Below, in pieces: positions 43,863 through 53,422 of a stretch of DNA of 64,000 bases. Position 1 is the stretch's first letter; each line of letters starts with the position of its first letter. The stretch is from JBQTHD01 sp052390275 (GTDB lineage: Bacteria; Actinomycetota; Acidimicrobiia; Acidimicrobiales; AC-14): NCBI GenBank assembly GCA_052390275.1, contig JBQTHD010000033.1, positions 1-64,000 on the forward strand, read 5' to 3'. The translations under genes and the position numbers were made by a program. Under the pieces are notes generated by a model. That model was not told the DNA's origin. It did not search any database and saw only the letters and a program-made list of their open reading frames with translations.

Positions 43863-44549
43863 TCACCGCACCGATCCGTAGACGCCCCGTTCCTGGTCTC
43901 GGACCAGGACTCCTCGACCCAGTTCAATGACTCGGCGGCGCATCGTGTCGACGATGCTGGAATCGTGAGTGGCCATGAGCACCGTGGTTCCGGTGCGATT
44001 GATCCGGTCAAGCAGCCTCATAATCCCGACTGACGTGCTCGGATCCAGGTTGCCTGTGGGCTCGTCCGCCAACAGGATGAGCGGTCGATTTACGAATGCC
44101 CGGGCAATACACACACGTTGTTGTTCTCCGCCGGAAAGTTCGCCTGGAAGATGCTCTGCCTTCTTGGATAGACCTACCAAATCCAGAACAGCAGGAACTT
44201 GCTGGCGGATAACATGGGCAGGACGCCCGATTACTTCCTGAGCAAAAGCGATGTTCTCGTAGGCGGTCTTGTTGGGTAATAGCTTGAAGTCTTGGAACAC
44301 ACAACCAATATTGCGGCGGAGCAACGGAACTTTCCAGGGACTCAGTCGGGCTACATCCTTACCCGCTACCCATATCCGACCGGAATCGGGCTTCTCCTCT
44401 TTTAGCAGTAGCCGGATGAAGGTGGATTTCCCAGAACCGGTCGGGCCAACCAGAAAAACGAACTCCTGCTTGGCGATATCCAGGGACAGGTCATTCAGAG
44501 CGACCACATTGCCCCTGTAGACCTTCCGGACGTTTCTGAGCCTGATCAC
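43863..44549 (-). CDS. ftsE: Cell division ATP-binding protein FtsE
   Basis: A 228-residue ABC ATPase that partners FtsX. The Walker A GPTGSGKST lies at about residues 35-43, the Q loop in FQDFKLL, the ABC signature LSGGEQQRVCIARA near residue 138, Walker B LILLADEPTGNLDP and the switch His in MATHDSS. ALNDLSLDIAKQEFVFLVGP is typical of FtsE. It lies 40 bases after prfB, giving the actinobacterial order secA-prfB-ftsE-ftsX. Like ftsX, it appears AT-richer than its surroundings. Confidence 0.97.
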   Translation of the reverse strand: MIRLRNVRKVYRGNVVALNDLSLDIAKQEFVFLVGPTGSGKSTFIRLLLKEEKPDSGRIWVAGKDVARLSPWKVPLLRRNIGCVFQDFKLLPNKTAYENIAFAQEVIGRPAHVIRQQVPAVLDLVGLSKKAEHLPGELSGGEQQRVCIARAFVNRPLILLADEPTGNLDPSTSVGIMRLLDRINRTGTTVLMATHDSSIVDTMRRRVIELGRGVLVRDQERGVYGSVR

Positions 44550-44589
44550 TGAGGTCCTGATCCTAACGACCGGAAGTCCGCGGTTGCCA

Positions 44590-45741
44590 TCAGGACCGGC
44601 CCCTGGCCGCGCCCGCTGGTGCCGGTCCGGCGCCCACCGCGGACTCTCGGAGGCGCCAGTGCAAGAAGGCGGTGATAAAGGCGTCCAGGTCCCCGCCGAG
44701 GACGCCGGAAACGTTGCCGGTCTCCTGATCGGTCCGCAGGTCCTTTACGAGTTGATAAGGGGCCAGGACGTAGGACCGGATCTGGCTGCCCCAGGTGACG
44801 TCGCGCTGTTCACCGGAGAGGGCGTCGAGTTCCCGGCGGCGGTCCTGGCGGGCCCGCTCGGCCAGGCGGGCGCCCAGGATGGCCATTGCCACCGCCTTGT
44901 TCTGATGCTGGCTGCGCTGGTTCTGACAGGAGACGACAACCCCGGTGGGTTCGTGGGTTATGCGCACGGCGGAGTCCGTGACGTTGACGTGCTGACCCCC
45001 GGCCCCCGACGACCGGTAGGTGTCGATCCGGAGGTCCTTCTCATCGATCTCCACCTCGGTGACCTCCTCGCCCAGGTAGGGAACGGCGTCGAAGGAGGCG
45101 AAGGCGGTGTGGCGGCGACCCTGAGAATCGAAAGGTGAGATCCGCACCAGACGGTGCACCCCCTTCTCGGCCGAGAGCATTCCGTAGGCGAACCGGCCCC
45201 GGATGATGAAGGTCGCGGAACTGATCCCCGCCTCGGCTCCAGCGGCCACGTCCTGGACTTCGACCTTGAAGCCCTTGCGCTCCGCCCAGCGCTGGTACAT
45301 CCCCAGCAACATCTCCGCCCAGTCCTGGGCATCGGTGCCGCCGGCCCCGGAGTGGACCTCGCACACCGCGTCGCGCTCGTCGTGCTCGCCGGAGAACAGC
45401 GACCGCACCTCGAGGTCCTCCAGCCGGCCCCCCACCTCCGCCAGGGCCGCGTCGATCTCACCGGCCAGGCTGTCGTCGGCCTCCTCCTGGGCCAGGTCGT
45501 GGAGGTCGGCGGCATCGGCCAGGCGGCGGCGGAGGCCATCGAGCAGGTCCACATCGGCCCGGGCCCGGGCGAGGTCGGTGGTGACCTGGCGGCCTGCCTC
45601 GGGGTCGGCCCACAGGCCGGGATCAGCCGCCTGGGCCTCCAGCCCGGCCACCGCCGCCCGGGACTGCTCCACATTCAAAGTCTGGGCCGCCGCATCCAGC
45701 CGCTGCCGGAGCCCCGCCAGCTCCTCGCTCAGATCCCTCAC
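44590..45741 (-). CDS. prfB: Peptide chain release factor 2
   Basis: A 383-residue class I release factor that reads UGA/UAA stop codons and triggers peptide release. The GGQ motif is in RSSGAGGQHVNVTDSAVRIT, and the RF2 tripeptide SPF is in VRISPFDSQGRRHTAFASF. N-terminal helical domain 1 (about residues 1-110) is intact. No in-frame stop or programmed frameshift is seen in the early part. GTG 45741 overlaps the secA stop as GTGA; the family also begins near RDLSEELAGLRQRLD. Confidence 0.97.
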   Translation of the reverse strand: MRDLSEELAGLRQRLDAAAQTLNVEQSRAAVAGLEAQAADPGLWADPEAGRQVTTDLARARADVDLLDGLRRRLADAADLHDLAQEEADDSLAGEIDAALAEVGGRLEDLEVRSLFSGEHDERDAVCEVHSGAGGTDAQDWAEMLLGMYQRWAERKGFKVEVQDVAAGAEAGISSATFIIRGRFAYGMLSAEKGVHRLVRISPFDSQGRRHTAFASFDAVPYLGEEVTEVEIDEKDLRIDTYRSSGAGGQHVNVTDSAVRITHEPTGVVVSCQNQRSQHQNKAVAMAILGARLAERARQDRRRELDALSGEQRDVTWGSQIRSYVLAPYQLVKDLRTDQETGNVSGVLGGDLDAFITAFLHWRLRESAVGAGPAPAGAARGRS

Positions 45742-48566
45742 GCCCCGGTGCCGTGACAGACCTTGTACTTCTTCTGGCTTCCACACCAGCACAACTGGTT
45801 GCGCCCCAGCTTCTGGTGCTCGGGGGTGACCACCGGGGTCCTCTTGGCCGCAGGGGCCGGCCGGGTGGCCACGGCCGGGCGCGCCGAAGCCGGGCCGCCC
45901 GGCGAGGGGGCTGAAACTGGCGCCGGACCCTCCGCTTCAAATTCAGCTTCAGCGTCGGATCCCGCCGTCATTGAACCGGCTGTCATGGCCGCCACGGGTC
46001 CGGGGAGCGCCGGGGCGGGATCGGATGGGTCCTCGGGCGCGGTGTAGGCCACGTTCTCGATCTCGGGCTGGCGAGCCCTTTCGATCATGACCTCCATGCG
46101 CATCATGTAGCGGACGAAGTCATCCGCGATGGAGTCGATCATGGAGGAGAACATCTCGAAACCCTCCCGGCGCCACTCGGTCAGGGGGTCACGCTGGCCC
46201 ATGGCCCGCAGCCCTATCCCCTCCTCCAGGTAGTCCATCTCCGAGAGGTGCTGACGCCAGCGGGTGTCGATAATCGTCAACATCACCTGACGCTCCAGGA
46301 TCCGCATGACCTCCGGGGTGAGGTTGGTCTCCCGCGCCCCGTAGTAGCTGCGGGCGTCGGCCTGAAGGCTCTCGGTCAGCAGGGAGAGGCTGGTGGCCTG
46401 TTCCAGATCGGCCAGGGTGAACTCGGTCGGGTAGTAGGCCTTGGCCTCGACCAGGAGGCCCTCGAGGTCCCACTCCTCGGAGTACTCGTTGAGGCAGAAG
46501 GTGCGAACCATCCTCTCCAGCACGGCGTCGAGATGGGCGACGGCCTCCGCCCGCAGATCGGCGCCCTGGAGAATGGCCTGGCGGCGGCGGTAGATGACCT
46601 TGCGCTGCTCGTTCATCACCTCGTCGTACTTCAGGACGTTCTTGCGGATCTCGGCGTTACGGGCCTCGACTGTGCCTTGGGCCTTCTCGATCGCCCGGGT
46701 GACCATCTTCGCCTCGATGGGAATCTCGTCGGGGAGGGCCTTGCCCATCACCCAACTCATGGCCCCGGTGGCGAACAGCCTCATCAGATCGTCCCCCAGG
46801 GAGAGGTAGAAGCGACTTTCCCCCGGGTCTCCCTGCCGCCCGGCCCGGCCCCGAAGCTGGTTGTCGATCCGGCGGCTCTCGTGGCGCTCGGTGCCAAGGA
46901 CGTAGAGCCCGCCCAACTCCCGAATCTTCTCCCCCTCGGCCAGACACTCCGGCTCGTGGATCTTCAGCCGGTCGGCGACCTTCGCCCGGCCTTCCTCGCT
47001 GTCGGGCGAAAGGCCCTCGGCGGCGGCATCCAGGCGGGCCAGGGCTTCGGCGTTGCCCCCCAGAATGATGTCGACTCCGCGGCCGGCCATGTTGGTGGCC
47101 ACCGTCACCGCCCCCAGGCGGCCGGCCTGGGCCACGATGATGGCCTCCCGCTCGTGCTGCTTGGCGTTGAGGACGGTGTGGCGCACCCCGCGCTTGTCCA
47201 GCAATCGGGACAGGCGCTCGGACTTCTCCACCGAAACCGTACCGACGAGGACCGGTTGGCCGATCTCGCTGCGCTCGGCGATGTCGGCCACCACTGCGTC
47301 GAACTTGGCCTCTTCGGACTTGTAGATGAGGTCGGCCTGATCGGCCCGCACCATGGCCCGGTGGGTGGGAATCTTCACCACCGGCAGGTTGTAGGTATGG
47401 GCGAACTCCGAGGCCTCGGTCTCGGCCGTGCCCGTCATCCCGGCCAACTTGGAGTACATCCGGAAGTAGTTCTGCAGGGTGATGGTGGCCAGGGTCTGGT
47501 TCTCCTGCTTGATGGGAACCCGCTCCTTGGCCTCCACCGCCTGGTGCAGCCCCTCCGACCACCTCCGGCCCTCGAGAATTCGCCCGGTGAACTCATCGAC
47601 GATCTTGACCTGGTCATCGGCCACGACGTAGTCAACGTCCGGCTTGTAAAGCTCCTTTGCCCGGAGCGCGCTCTGGAGTTGGTGGACCAGGTCGGTGGAC
47701 ACCTCGTCGTAGAGGTTGTCCACCCCGAGAAGACGCTCGACCTTGTCGATGCCCTCCTCGGTGGGCACCACCGTGCGCTTCTCCTCGTCCACCTCGTAGT
47801 CGACGTCCCGGTCCAGGTCGCCCACGATGGCGGCGAACTTGTAGTAGAGGGCGGCGGCATCACGGACCTGGCCGCTGATGATCAACGGGGTTCGGGCCTC
47901 GTCCACCAAGATGGAGTCGACCTCGTCGACGATGGCGAAGTTGTGGCCCCGCTGGACCATGTCCTCCCGGGCCATGGCCATGTTGTCCCGCAGGTAGTCG
48001 AAGCCGAACTCGTTGTTGGTCCCGTAGGTGATGTCGGCGGAGTACGCGGCCCGCTTCTGGGCCGGGTCGACCATCTGCGGCAGGACGATTCCCACCTGGA
48101 GGCCGAGGAAGGCGTGTACCTTGCCCATCCACAGGGCATCGCGTCGAGCCAGGTAGTCGTTGACCGTGACCACGTGCACCCCCCGGCCACTGAGGCCGTT
48201 GAGGTAGACGGGAAGGGTTGAGACCAGGGTCTTTCCCTCGCCGGTGCGCATTTCGGCGATCCAGCCGAAGTGCAGCGCGGCGCCCCCCATTAGTTGAACG
48301 TCGTAGTGGCGCTGGCCGATCACCCGGCGGGCAGCCTCCCGAACGACAGCGAACGCCTCGACCAGCAGGTCGTTGAGGGCATCGTCCATCTGGTCCGGCC
48401 CGGCCCGATCTATCCGCTCCCGGAAGCTCACCGTGCGAGCGGCCAGATCAGCGTCGCTCAGAGCCCGGGTCTCGGGTTCGAGGGCGTTGATATCGGGAAC
48501 CAGCGAGGCCAGAGCCTTGGCTTTTCGCCCCTCGCCCGCGCGCAGGACCTTGCTGAAGATCGACAT
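45738..48566 (-). CDS. secA: Protein translocase ATPase SecA
   Basis: A 942-residue motor of the Sec pathway. MRTGEGKTLVSTLPVYLNG is Walker A, VDEVDSILVDEARTPLIISG Walker B, and TNMAGRGVDIILGG and RGRAGRQGDPGESRFYLS the helicase motifs of NBD2. After a Pro/Ala-rich linker (about residues 850-915) a C-terminal SEC-C zinc motif follows, NQLCWCGSQKKYKVCHG. ATG 48566 is chosen for the family start MSIFSKVLRAGEGRKAK. It is the first gene of the secA-prfB-ftsE-ftsX operon. The fused secDF gene lies 30 kb away. Confidence 0.98.
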   Translation of the reverse strand: MSIFSKVLRAGEGRKAKALASLVPDINALEPETRALSDADLAARTVSFRERIDRAGPDQMDDALNDLLVEAFAVVREAARRVIGQRHYDVQLMGGAALHFGWIAEMRTGEGKTLVSTLPVYLNGLSGRGVHVVTVNDYLARRDALWMGKVHAFLGLQVGIVLPQMVDPAQKRAAYSADITYGTNNEFGFDYLRDNMAMAREDMVQRGHNFAIVDEVDSILVDEARTPLIISGQVRDAAALYYKFAAIVGDLDRDVDYEVDEEKRTVVPTEEGIDKVERLLGVDNLYDEVSTDLVHQLQSALRAKELYKPDVDYVVADDQVKIVDEFTGRILEGRRWSEGLHQAVEAKERVPIKQENQTLATITLQNYFRMYSKLAGMTGTAETEASEFAHTYNLPVVKIPTHRAMVRADQADLIYKSEEAKFDAVVADIAERSEIGQPVLVGTVSVEKSERLSRLLDKRGVRHTVLNAKQHEREAIIVAQAGRLGAVTVATNMAGRGVDIILGGNAEALARLDAAAEGLSPDSEEGRAKVADRLKIHEPECLAEGEKIRELGGLYVLGTERHESRRIDNQLRGRAGRQGDPGESRFYLSLGDDLMRLFATGAMSWVMGKALPDEIPIEAKMVTRAIEKAQGTVEARNAEIRKNVLKYDEVMNEQRKVIYRRRQAILQGADLRAEAVAHLDAVLERMVRTFCLNEYSEEWDLEGLLVEAKAYYPTEFTLADLEQATSLSLLTESLQADARSYYGARETNLTPEVMRILERQVMLTIIDTRWRQHLSEMDYLEEGIGLRAMGQRDPLTEWRREGFEMFSSMIDSIADDFVRYMMRMEVMIERARQPEIENVAYTAPEDPSDPAPALPGPVAAMTAGSMTAGSDAEAEFEAEGPAPVSAPSPGGPASARPAVATRPAPAAKRTPVVTPEHQKLGRNQLCWCGSQKKYKVCHGTGA

Positions 48567-48721
48567 CGTGGCGAGTCTACCGGCGACCCTCCGTGGCCCT
48601 GCCGCCCCGCCTGGAGCCCTTGGCCCCCGAGAGCGCTCCTGCCTGGGGGCCCTGCCGGCCGGCGACGATTGTTGGTCAGGGCTTTCCCTGAACGCAAGCA
48701 GGCGCGACCACACTGGGACAT

Positions 48722-50236
48722 GTGGACACGTCGCAGACCGCAGTAGGAGCGGAACCCGAGGCGGGGGTGGCTGCGCGGTTCACCGGTCCCGTCCTGGCCC
48801 TGGCCGCCCTTGTGGGCCTCTGGGTCGGCGTCATGGGCCGCCTGGTATGGCTGCGCCATCACCGGTTCGGATCCTTCGGCTTCGACATGGGGATCTTCGA
48901 TCAGGCGGTTTGGTTGCTTTCCGCCGGCAGCGGTCAACTGATCACCGTCCGCGGCCTCACCGTGTTCGGTCACCACTCCGAACCGGCCCTCTACCTGTTC
49001 GTGCCCTTCTACTGGCTGGGAGCCGGGCCCCACTTTCTCAACCTGGCCCAGGTGGTCAGCGTGGCGGCCGGGGCCGTACCGGTGTTCCTCATCGCTCGGC
49101 ACTATCTGGGGCGGCCGGGCCTGGCCGTCGGCCTGGCGGCGGCCTACCTGCTGAATCCCTCGTTGCAGTTTCTGGCCCAGGAACTCTTCCACCCCGAGGT
49201 CATGGCCATCACCCCTTTGCTGTTCGCCGCCTGGTTCGGGATCAACCACCGCTGGCGGTGGTTCGCCGCCTGCCTGATCTTTGCTGTGGCCTGGAAGGAG
49301 GACGTGGCCCTGGCGGCCATGGCCATGGGCCTGATCGTGGCCGTGGCAGCCAACCGGCGCGTGGGCCTGACGACCGCCGGAGTGGCCCTTGGCTATTTCG
49401 TGTTTGTGACCCGGGTGATGCTCCCGTACTTAAACGGGTCCGAGGCCTTCTACAACCAGTTCTTCGGCGTTCTGGGAGGTTCAGCCACCGAGATCGCCAT
49501 CAATTCCGTTCGGGATCCGGGCCTGGTGGCCTCCCGGGTGCTGGCCCCCGACGCCAAGGAGTACTACGGACGGCTGCTCGCTCCCTTCGGGGGCCTCCCA
49601 TTGTTGGCGCCCGTGGCGACCTGGATCGGGCTACCCCAGATCGGGGTCAACGTTCTCTCCGTCCACTCGTTCACCCGGGCCTTCACCTTCCACTACGCCG
49701 CCCTTCCGGTGACCGCCCTGATGCTGGCCACTCTCGACGCCGTCCGCCGGAGCGTGGCCTGGTCACAGTCCGCCCCGGTGTTCCTGGTGGGGTGGGTTCT
49801 GGCCTCGGCCCTGGCGACCACCTTGGCCTGGGGGCCGTCACCCATCGGCGCCGGGTACCGCCAGGGCTGGTGGCCTCTGGTGGCCGACGCCCGCCAGGAT
49901 GCCAAACGCGCCGCCCTGGCGACCATTCCTCCCGACGCCCGGGTCAGTGCCGCCTACAGCTTCGTGCCCCAGTTGACCCACCGCCCCCACATCTATGAGT
50001 TTCCGAACCCGTTCCGGCCCAGCAACTGGGGGGTAAGCGACGAGAACTACCCCCCGGACACGGTCGTCGACTGGATCGCGGTGGATCTCGACATCCTCGG
50101 CCCCCAGGACCGTGAGATTTTCGACCGACAACTGGCGGGCGATTTCTCCGAGACCGTCTTTGACGACGAGCGCATCATGGTGGTCAAACGTCCACGGCCG
50201 ATCACCCACCTCGAACCCCACCCGGGCGCCCTCTGA
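48722..50236 (+). CDS. DUF2079 membrane protein
   Basis: A 504-residue polytopic membrane protein of the DUF2079 family, related to lipid-linked glycosyltransferase folds. About ten helices are visible. FGFDMGIFDQAVWLLSAGSG, HHSEPALYLFVPFYW and FLAQELFHPEVMAITPLLF are characteristic, and an acidic pair in the first loop (FDMGIFDQ) could be catalytic. The C-terminal 100 residues form a soluble extracytoplasmic domain (SAAYSFVPQLTHRPHIYEFP). The substrate is not known. It is divergent from secA and converges on a response regulator gene. Confidence 0.88.
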   Translation: MDTSQTAVGAEPEAGVAARFTGPVLALAALVGLWVGVMGRLVWLRHHRFGSFGFDMGIFDQAVWLLSAGSGQLITVRGLTVFGHHSEPALYLFVPFYWLGAGPHFLNLAQVVSVAAGAVPVFLIARHYLGRPGLAVGLAAAYLLNPSLQFLAQELFHPEVMAITPLLFAAWFGINHRWRWFAACLIFAVAWKEDVALAAMAMGLIVAVAANRRVGLTTAGVALGYFVFVTRVMLPYLNGSEAFYNQFFGVLGGSATEIAINSVRDPGLVASRVLAPDAKEYYGRLLAPFGGLPLLAPVATWIGLPQIGVNVLSVHSFTRAFTFHYAALPVTALMLATLDAVRRSVAWSQSAPVFLVGWVLASALATTLAWGPSPIGAGYRQGWWPLVADARQDAKRAALATIPPDARVSAAYSFVPQLTHRPHIYEFPNPFRPSNWGVSDENYPPDTVVDWIAVDLDILGPQDREIFDRQLAGDFSETVFDDERIMVVKRPRPITHLEPHPGAL

Positions 50237-50267
50237 TGCGCTGTGGTTTACGGGGCAACAGTGGGAG

Positions 50268-50957
50268 TCAGTGGGTCGAGTCGGTGAGGGGTTCCAGGCG
50301 GCCGAGGACGTTCCCGAGGTGCCGGCGAACGGTGCCCACGGGAATGCCGAGCGACGCCGCCACCTCCGCCAGGCCATCACCAAGGGCAATCCGGCGCAAC
50401 ACGCCGGCTTCGGACCCGGTTAGCGGCGGATGGTCCATCTCCGCCAACAACCGGGAGGCCACCGCCGGGGACAGGAGGCTGTCGCCGGCGGCCACCGATC
50501 TCACGGCATCCGCCACCTCCTCGATGGAAACCTCCTTGAGCAGGTAGCCGTTGGCCCCGGCTCGGAAGGCGGCATAGAGATCGTCCTCGTCATCGCTGAC
50601 CGAAAGGACGATGACCCGGGTGGTGGGGAACCGGCGACGGATCAGCCCAGTGGCTTCGATGCCCCCCATACCCGGCATCCGGACGTCCATGACGACGACG
50701 TCGGGCACCAGGTCCCCGACCAGGTCCAGGGACTGCTGGCCGTCGGCCGCCTCCGCCAACACCTCGATTCCATCCTCGGCTTCGAGAACCATACGCAGGC
50801 CGCGGCGGAACAGTTCATGGTCATCACAGACCACGACCCGGATGGACGCGGCGTCGAGGGGGGGGCTGGCGTTAGGGGGCCTGGCGTCTCCAGAAACGAC
50901 GTCAGTGGACACGTTCGACAAACTATTCCTGATTCGTTCCTCGGACTGAACCACCAA
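50268..50957 (-). CDS. NarL/FixJ-type response regulator
   Basis: A 229-residue two-component regulator. The receiver domain (about residues 38-155) has the phosphorylation Asp in VVVMDVRMPG and acidic pocket residues in VVVCDDHELFRRG. A LuxR-type helix-turn-helix follows (PPLTGSEAGVLRRIALGDGL, then EVAASLGIPVGTVRRHLG). The N-terminal 37 residues are disordered and may be partly untranslated. No histidine kinase gene is adjacent, so the partner is unknown. Confidence 0.93.
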   Translation of the reverse strand: MVVQSEERIRNSLSNVSTDVVSGDARPPNASPPLDAASIRVVVCDDHELFRRGLRMVLEAEDGIEVLAEAADGQQSLDLVGDLVPDVVVMDVRMPGMGGIEATGLIRRRFPTTRVIVLSVSDDEDDLYAAFRAGANGYLLKEVSIEEVADAVRSVAAGDSLLSPAVASRLLAEMDHPPLTGSEAGVLRRIALGDGLAEVAASLGIPVGTVRRHLGNVLGRLEPLTDSTH

Positions 50958-51356
50958 CTGAATCGCTCTACCTTGAACCGCTCGCTACACCGAACTGCTC
51001 TTTGCGCCGCCCGGGCGTGACCCCTTTGGGCCGACTCAGTGCCAAAAGCCATGGCAAAGAACCCGGTCAACGACCCACCGTAAGGGGCTGTGAGCGGCTG
51101 ACCTGGTCTTTGACCCCACACTCGCCTGCCGGAGGGTTGACTTCGCCGGTGGCGGCGGCCGTGGCCCACACCACCTTGACGGCCAAGCTTGGCCCCCTCT
51201 CCCGGGTGGCCCCGGAGGTCGGGGCCCTAGGGGCAGGGCTTACTCCTAAGCCGCACCATGCTCAGCAACCACTGGTTGCCTTACGTGGGTCGTTTGGCCT
51301 GCGACTGGCTTCGACTTTCAACCACAGACCCGCTCACAGCCACCGCCGACGCTATA
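50958..51356. other. Intergenic stretch, no supported gene
   Basis: About 400 bases between the response regulator start and the ATPase gene end. Frames are open on both strands but lack protein-like character. It contains short GC-rich inverted segments (near 51205-51240) that do not form a convincing terminator. Nothing further could be assigned. Confidence 0.45.
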
Positions 51357-52607
51357 TCAAGGTGCCAGCGCGCCGACCGGGATGACGGCGATGCCATCCG
51401 GCCGCAGATACCCGAACCCGGTACCCGCGATAACGCCGAGAACCGCGGGCTCGCCGCACCTGCGGGTATCGATGACGTCGCGAAACCGGAGCAACGCCTC
51501 GGCCCCTTCGTCGACAAGGCCCGCCCCGAGCTTTATCTCGAACGCCCCCCAGCGTCCGTCAGAGAGTTGCACCACGGCGTCGGCCTCGACGCCATAGCTG
51601 TCGCGGTAATGCAGGATCTGACCGTCGAGCGCTTGTGCGTACACGCGGAGATCCCGGATGACGACAGACTCGAACAGAAGGCCGAGCAGGTTCAAGTCCG
51701 CCAAGAGCCGTGCCGGGCCGGCTCCGAGCGCCGCCACCGCCAGGGACGGATCGACGAAGTGGCGCTTCGACGCCGTTCTCAGGGTGGCGCGCGAGCGGAG
51801 ATGAGGTGCCCAGGCTGGCTGGTCCTCAATCACCATCACCCGTTCGAGGATCGTGAGGTACTCGGCGACAGTGTGGCGATCAAGAGCGCCATCAGCGCCC
51901 CCGGCGTCCGTGGCGAGCACGGTGATGGCGACTTCAGTTGCCGTGTTCCTGGCCAGCGAGCGCAGCAGTCGCTCGATGCGTGCCGGGTCGCGCCGCGAAC
52001 CCGCCACCCGTAAGATGTCGACCTCGCGGATCTGCTGGAGGTAGTCGCGCGCAGCACGTGCCGCGGCGTCGACGGGGCGACCGTGCTGGGCGGGCCAGCC
52101 GCCTGCGGTGATCAGCCTGGCCAGGTCCGCGACCTTCAACCCGGGGTCCTTTGACCGTGGCGGTTCGCCGGCGAGAAGAGCGGCGAGCGACACAGCGCCG
52201 TTGCCTTCCCCGGTCTCGAAGATGCTCATCGGACGCATGCGCAGAAACGAGAAGCGGCCCGCGCCGGTGTGCCGAGAGATGTCATCAGCGGGCACGGCCG
52301 ATCCGGTCAGTACGAACTGGCCCGGAACTCTACGGTCGTCGACCGCGCGTCTGACGTGGTTCCACAGGCCCGGCTCGAGCTGCCACTCATCCAGCAGGCG
52401 CGGCGTCGGGCCGTCGAGAACGAGCGAAGGGTCAATAGCGGCGGCGCGCCTAGCGTTCTCGTCGATGTCGAGAAGGACGACACTGGCCGCCTGGAGGCGG
52501 GCCGTCTCTGTCTTGCCGCAAGCCTTGGGGCCCTCGATGACCACCGCACCACTCGTCAAAAGGCGCTCCCGCAACTCACTATCGGCCACTCGCGGCAGGT
52601 AGGTCAC
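51357..52607 (-). CDS. DUF4143-type AAA ATPase
   Basis: A 416-residue protein with an N-terminal AAA_14 ATPase and a C-terminal DUF4143 (PD-(D/E)xK-like) domain. Walker A is GPKACGKTETAR (about residues 27-38), and a Walker B-like strand is in PTPRLLDEWQLEPG. The sensor region FVLTGSAVPADD follows. The C-terminal part shows YRDSYGVEADAVVQL and WGAFEIKLG, the D-ExK-like pattern of the nuclease fold. Such proteins are widespread and mobile; their role is unclear. GTG 52607 is chosen as start (VTYLPRVADSELRERLL). It may be an acquired singleton. Confidence 0.85.
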   Translation of the reverse strand: MTYLPRVADSELRERLLTSGAVVIEGPKACGKTETARLQAASVVLLDIDENARRAAAIDPSLVLDGPTPRLLDEWQLEPGLWNHVRRAVDDRRVPGQFVLTGSAVPADDISRHTGAGRFSFLRMRPMSIFETGEGNGAVSLAALLAGEPPRSKDPGLKVADLARLITAGGWPAQHGRPVDAAARAARDYLQQIREVDILRVAGSRRDPARIERLLRSLARNTATEVAITVLATDAGGADGALDRHTVAEYLTILERVMVIEDQPAWAPHLRSRATLRTASKRHFVDPSLAVAALGAGPARLLADLNLLGLLFESVVIRDLRVYAQALDGQILHYRDSYGVEADAVVQLSDGRWGAFEIKLGAGLVDEGAEALLRFRDVIDTRRCGEPAVLGVIAGTGFGYLRPDGIAVIPVGALAP

Positions 52608-52662
52608 AGAAGGCTCCAGTTCGCGGTCAGTAGGACCACCTGATCGTAGGCCTATCAACCAC

Positions 52663-53307
52663 CTATTTGTTGGCCTCAGAGGCACCAGATCGTAGAGTCC
52701 CCTGACTGGCCTGAGAGCCGGGCGGGCGAGCCCAGGCCGCGGCCACCGCCCAGATTCCGCCGGAGCCAAGGCGACCAAGGGCCCGGGCCGCCGCGGCAAG
52801 GGTGGCACCGGAGGTGATCACGTCATCGACCACCAGAACGCCCGGAGCCTGCGACCATGGATGCCCGACCGGCTCCATCACCACGCCCGACCACCGTTGC
52901 GACAGGGGTCGGCCGGTCTGGGGCGGTCCCCCGCCCCGGCAAAGCAACCGCCGGGCCGGCAACCCCAGGTTCCGGGCCACGGCCCGAGCCAGCAACTCCG
53001 ACTGGTCGAACCCCCTCTGCCGGCGGCGGGCCGTGGTGGTCGGGGCCCAGGTGACGACATCGACGGGCCAGGGACGAGCCAACCCGGCCATCCCCCCGGC
53101 CAGAAAGGCCAACGAGGACCGCTGGTTGCGGTACTTGAACCGGGTGATCAGGTCTCGACCGCCACCGGAGTAGTCCATGAAAGCGGCGCAGGCCATCAGC
53201 CCGGGCGGGCAGGCCAGCGATGCCGGGGGCCGCAGGCCGGACCGACAGTCCGGGCAGGGCGCCGACCCCAGAACACCACACACCGGGCACACCTTGGGCA
53301 GGAACAC
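52663..53307 (-). CDS. comF: ComF-family phosphoribosyltransferase-like protein
   Basis: A 214-residue protein. The N-terminal zinc-finger-like pair CPVCG and CPDC is followed by a type I phosphoribosyltransferase domain: LITRFKYRNQR, RRRQRGFDQSELLARAVA and the PRPP-binding loop VLVVDDVITSGATLAAAARAL. ComF takes part in DNA uptake in competent bacteria. The comEA/comEC genes lie 12 kb away, so the machinery is at least partly present. It stands alone on this strand. Confidence 0.92.
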   Translation of the reverse strand: MFLPKVCPVCGVLGSAPCPDCRSGLRPPASLACPPGLMACAAFMDYSGGGRDLITRFKYRNQRSSLAFLAGGMAGLARPWPVDVVTWAPTTTARRRQRGFDQSELLARAVARNLGLPARRLLCRGGGPPQTGRPLSQRWSGVVMEPVGHPWSQAPGVLVVDDVITSGATLAAAARALGRLGSGGIWAVAAAWARPPGSQASQGTLRSGASEANK

Positions 53308-53377
53308 CGCCCCAACCTAGGAACCGACTACGACACCCTTGAAGCCGAACGCCAGACCATGAGACTCGACGTTCCCC

Positions 53378-53419
53378 GCCTTGGGTGCTCGGCCTTGGGT
53401 GCTCGGCCTTGGGTGCTCG
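53378..53419. repeat. 14-bp tandem repeat, three copies
   Basis: Three perfect copies of GCCTTGGGTGCTCG lie between comF and the end of ahcY, in the 3' flank of ahcY (stop at 53423). Its period of 14 would shift any frame, so it is non-coding. It may be a slippage product or influence the ahcY mRNA end. Confidence 0.9.
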
Positions 53420-53422
53420 GCG

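Noticed and set aside
44590..45741. Programmed frameshift in prfB
   Set aside because: The frame is continuous from the GTG to the stop with no in-frame UGA near codon 25, so the usual autoregulatory frameshift is absent.
51002..51385. Plus-strand frame between the response regulator and the ATPase
   Set aside because: No ribosome-binding site, no recognisable domain and a low-complexity, Ala/Pro/Gly-rich character. It is treated as non-coding.
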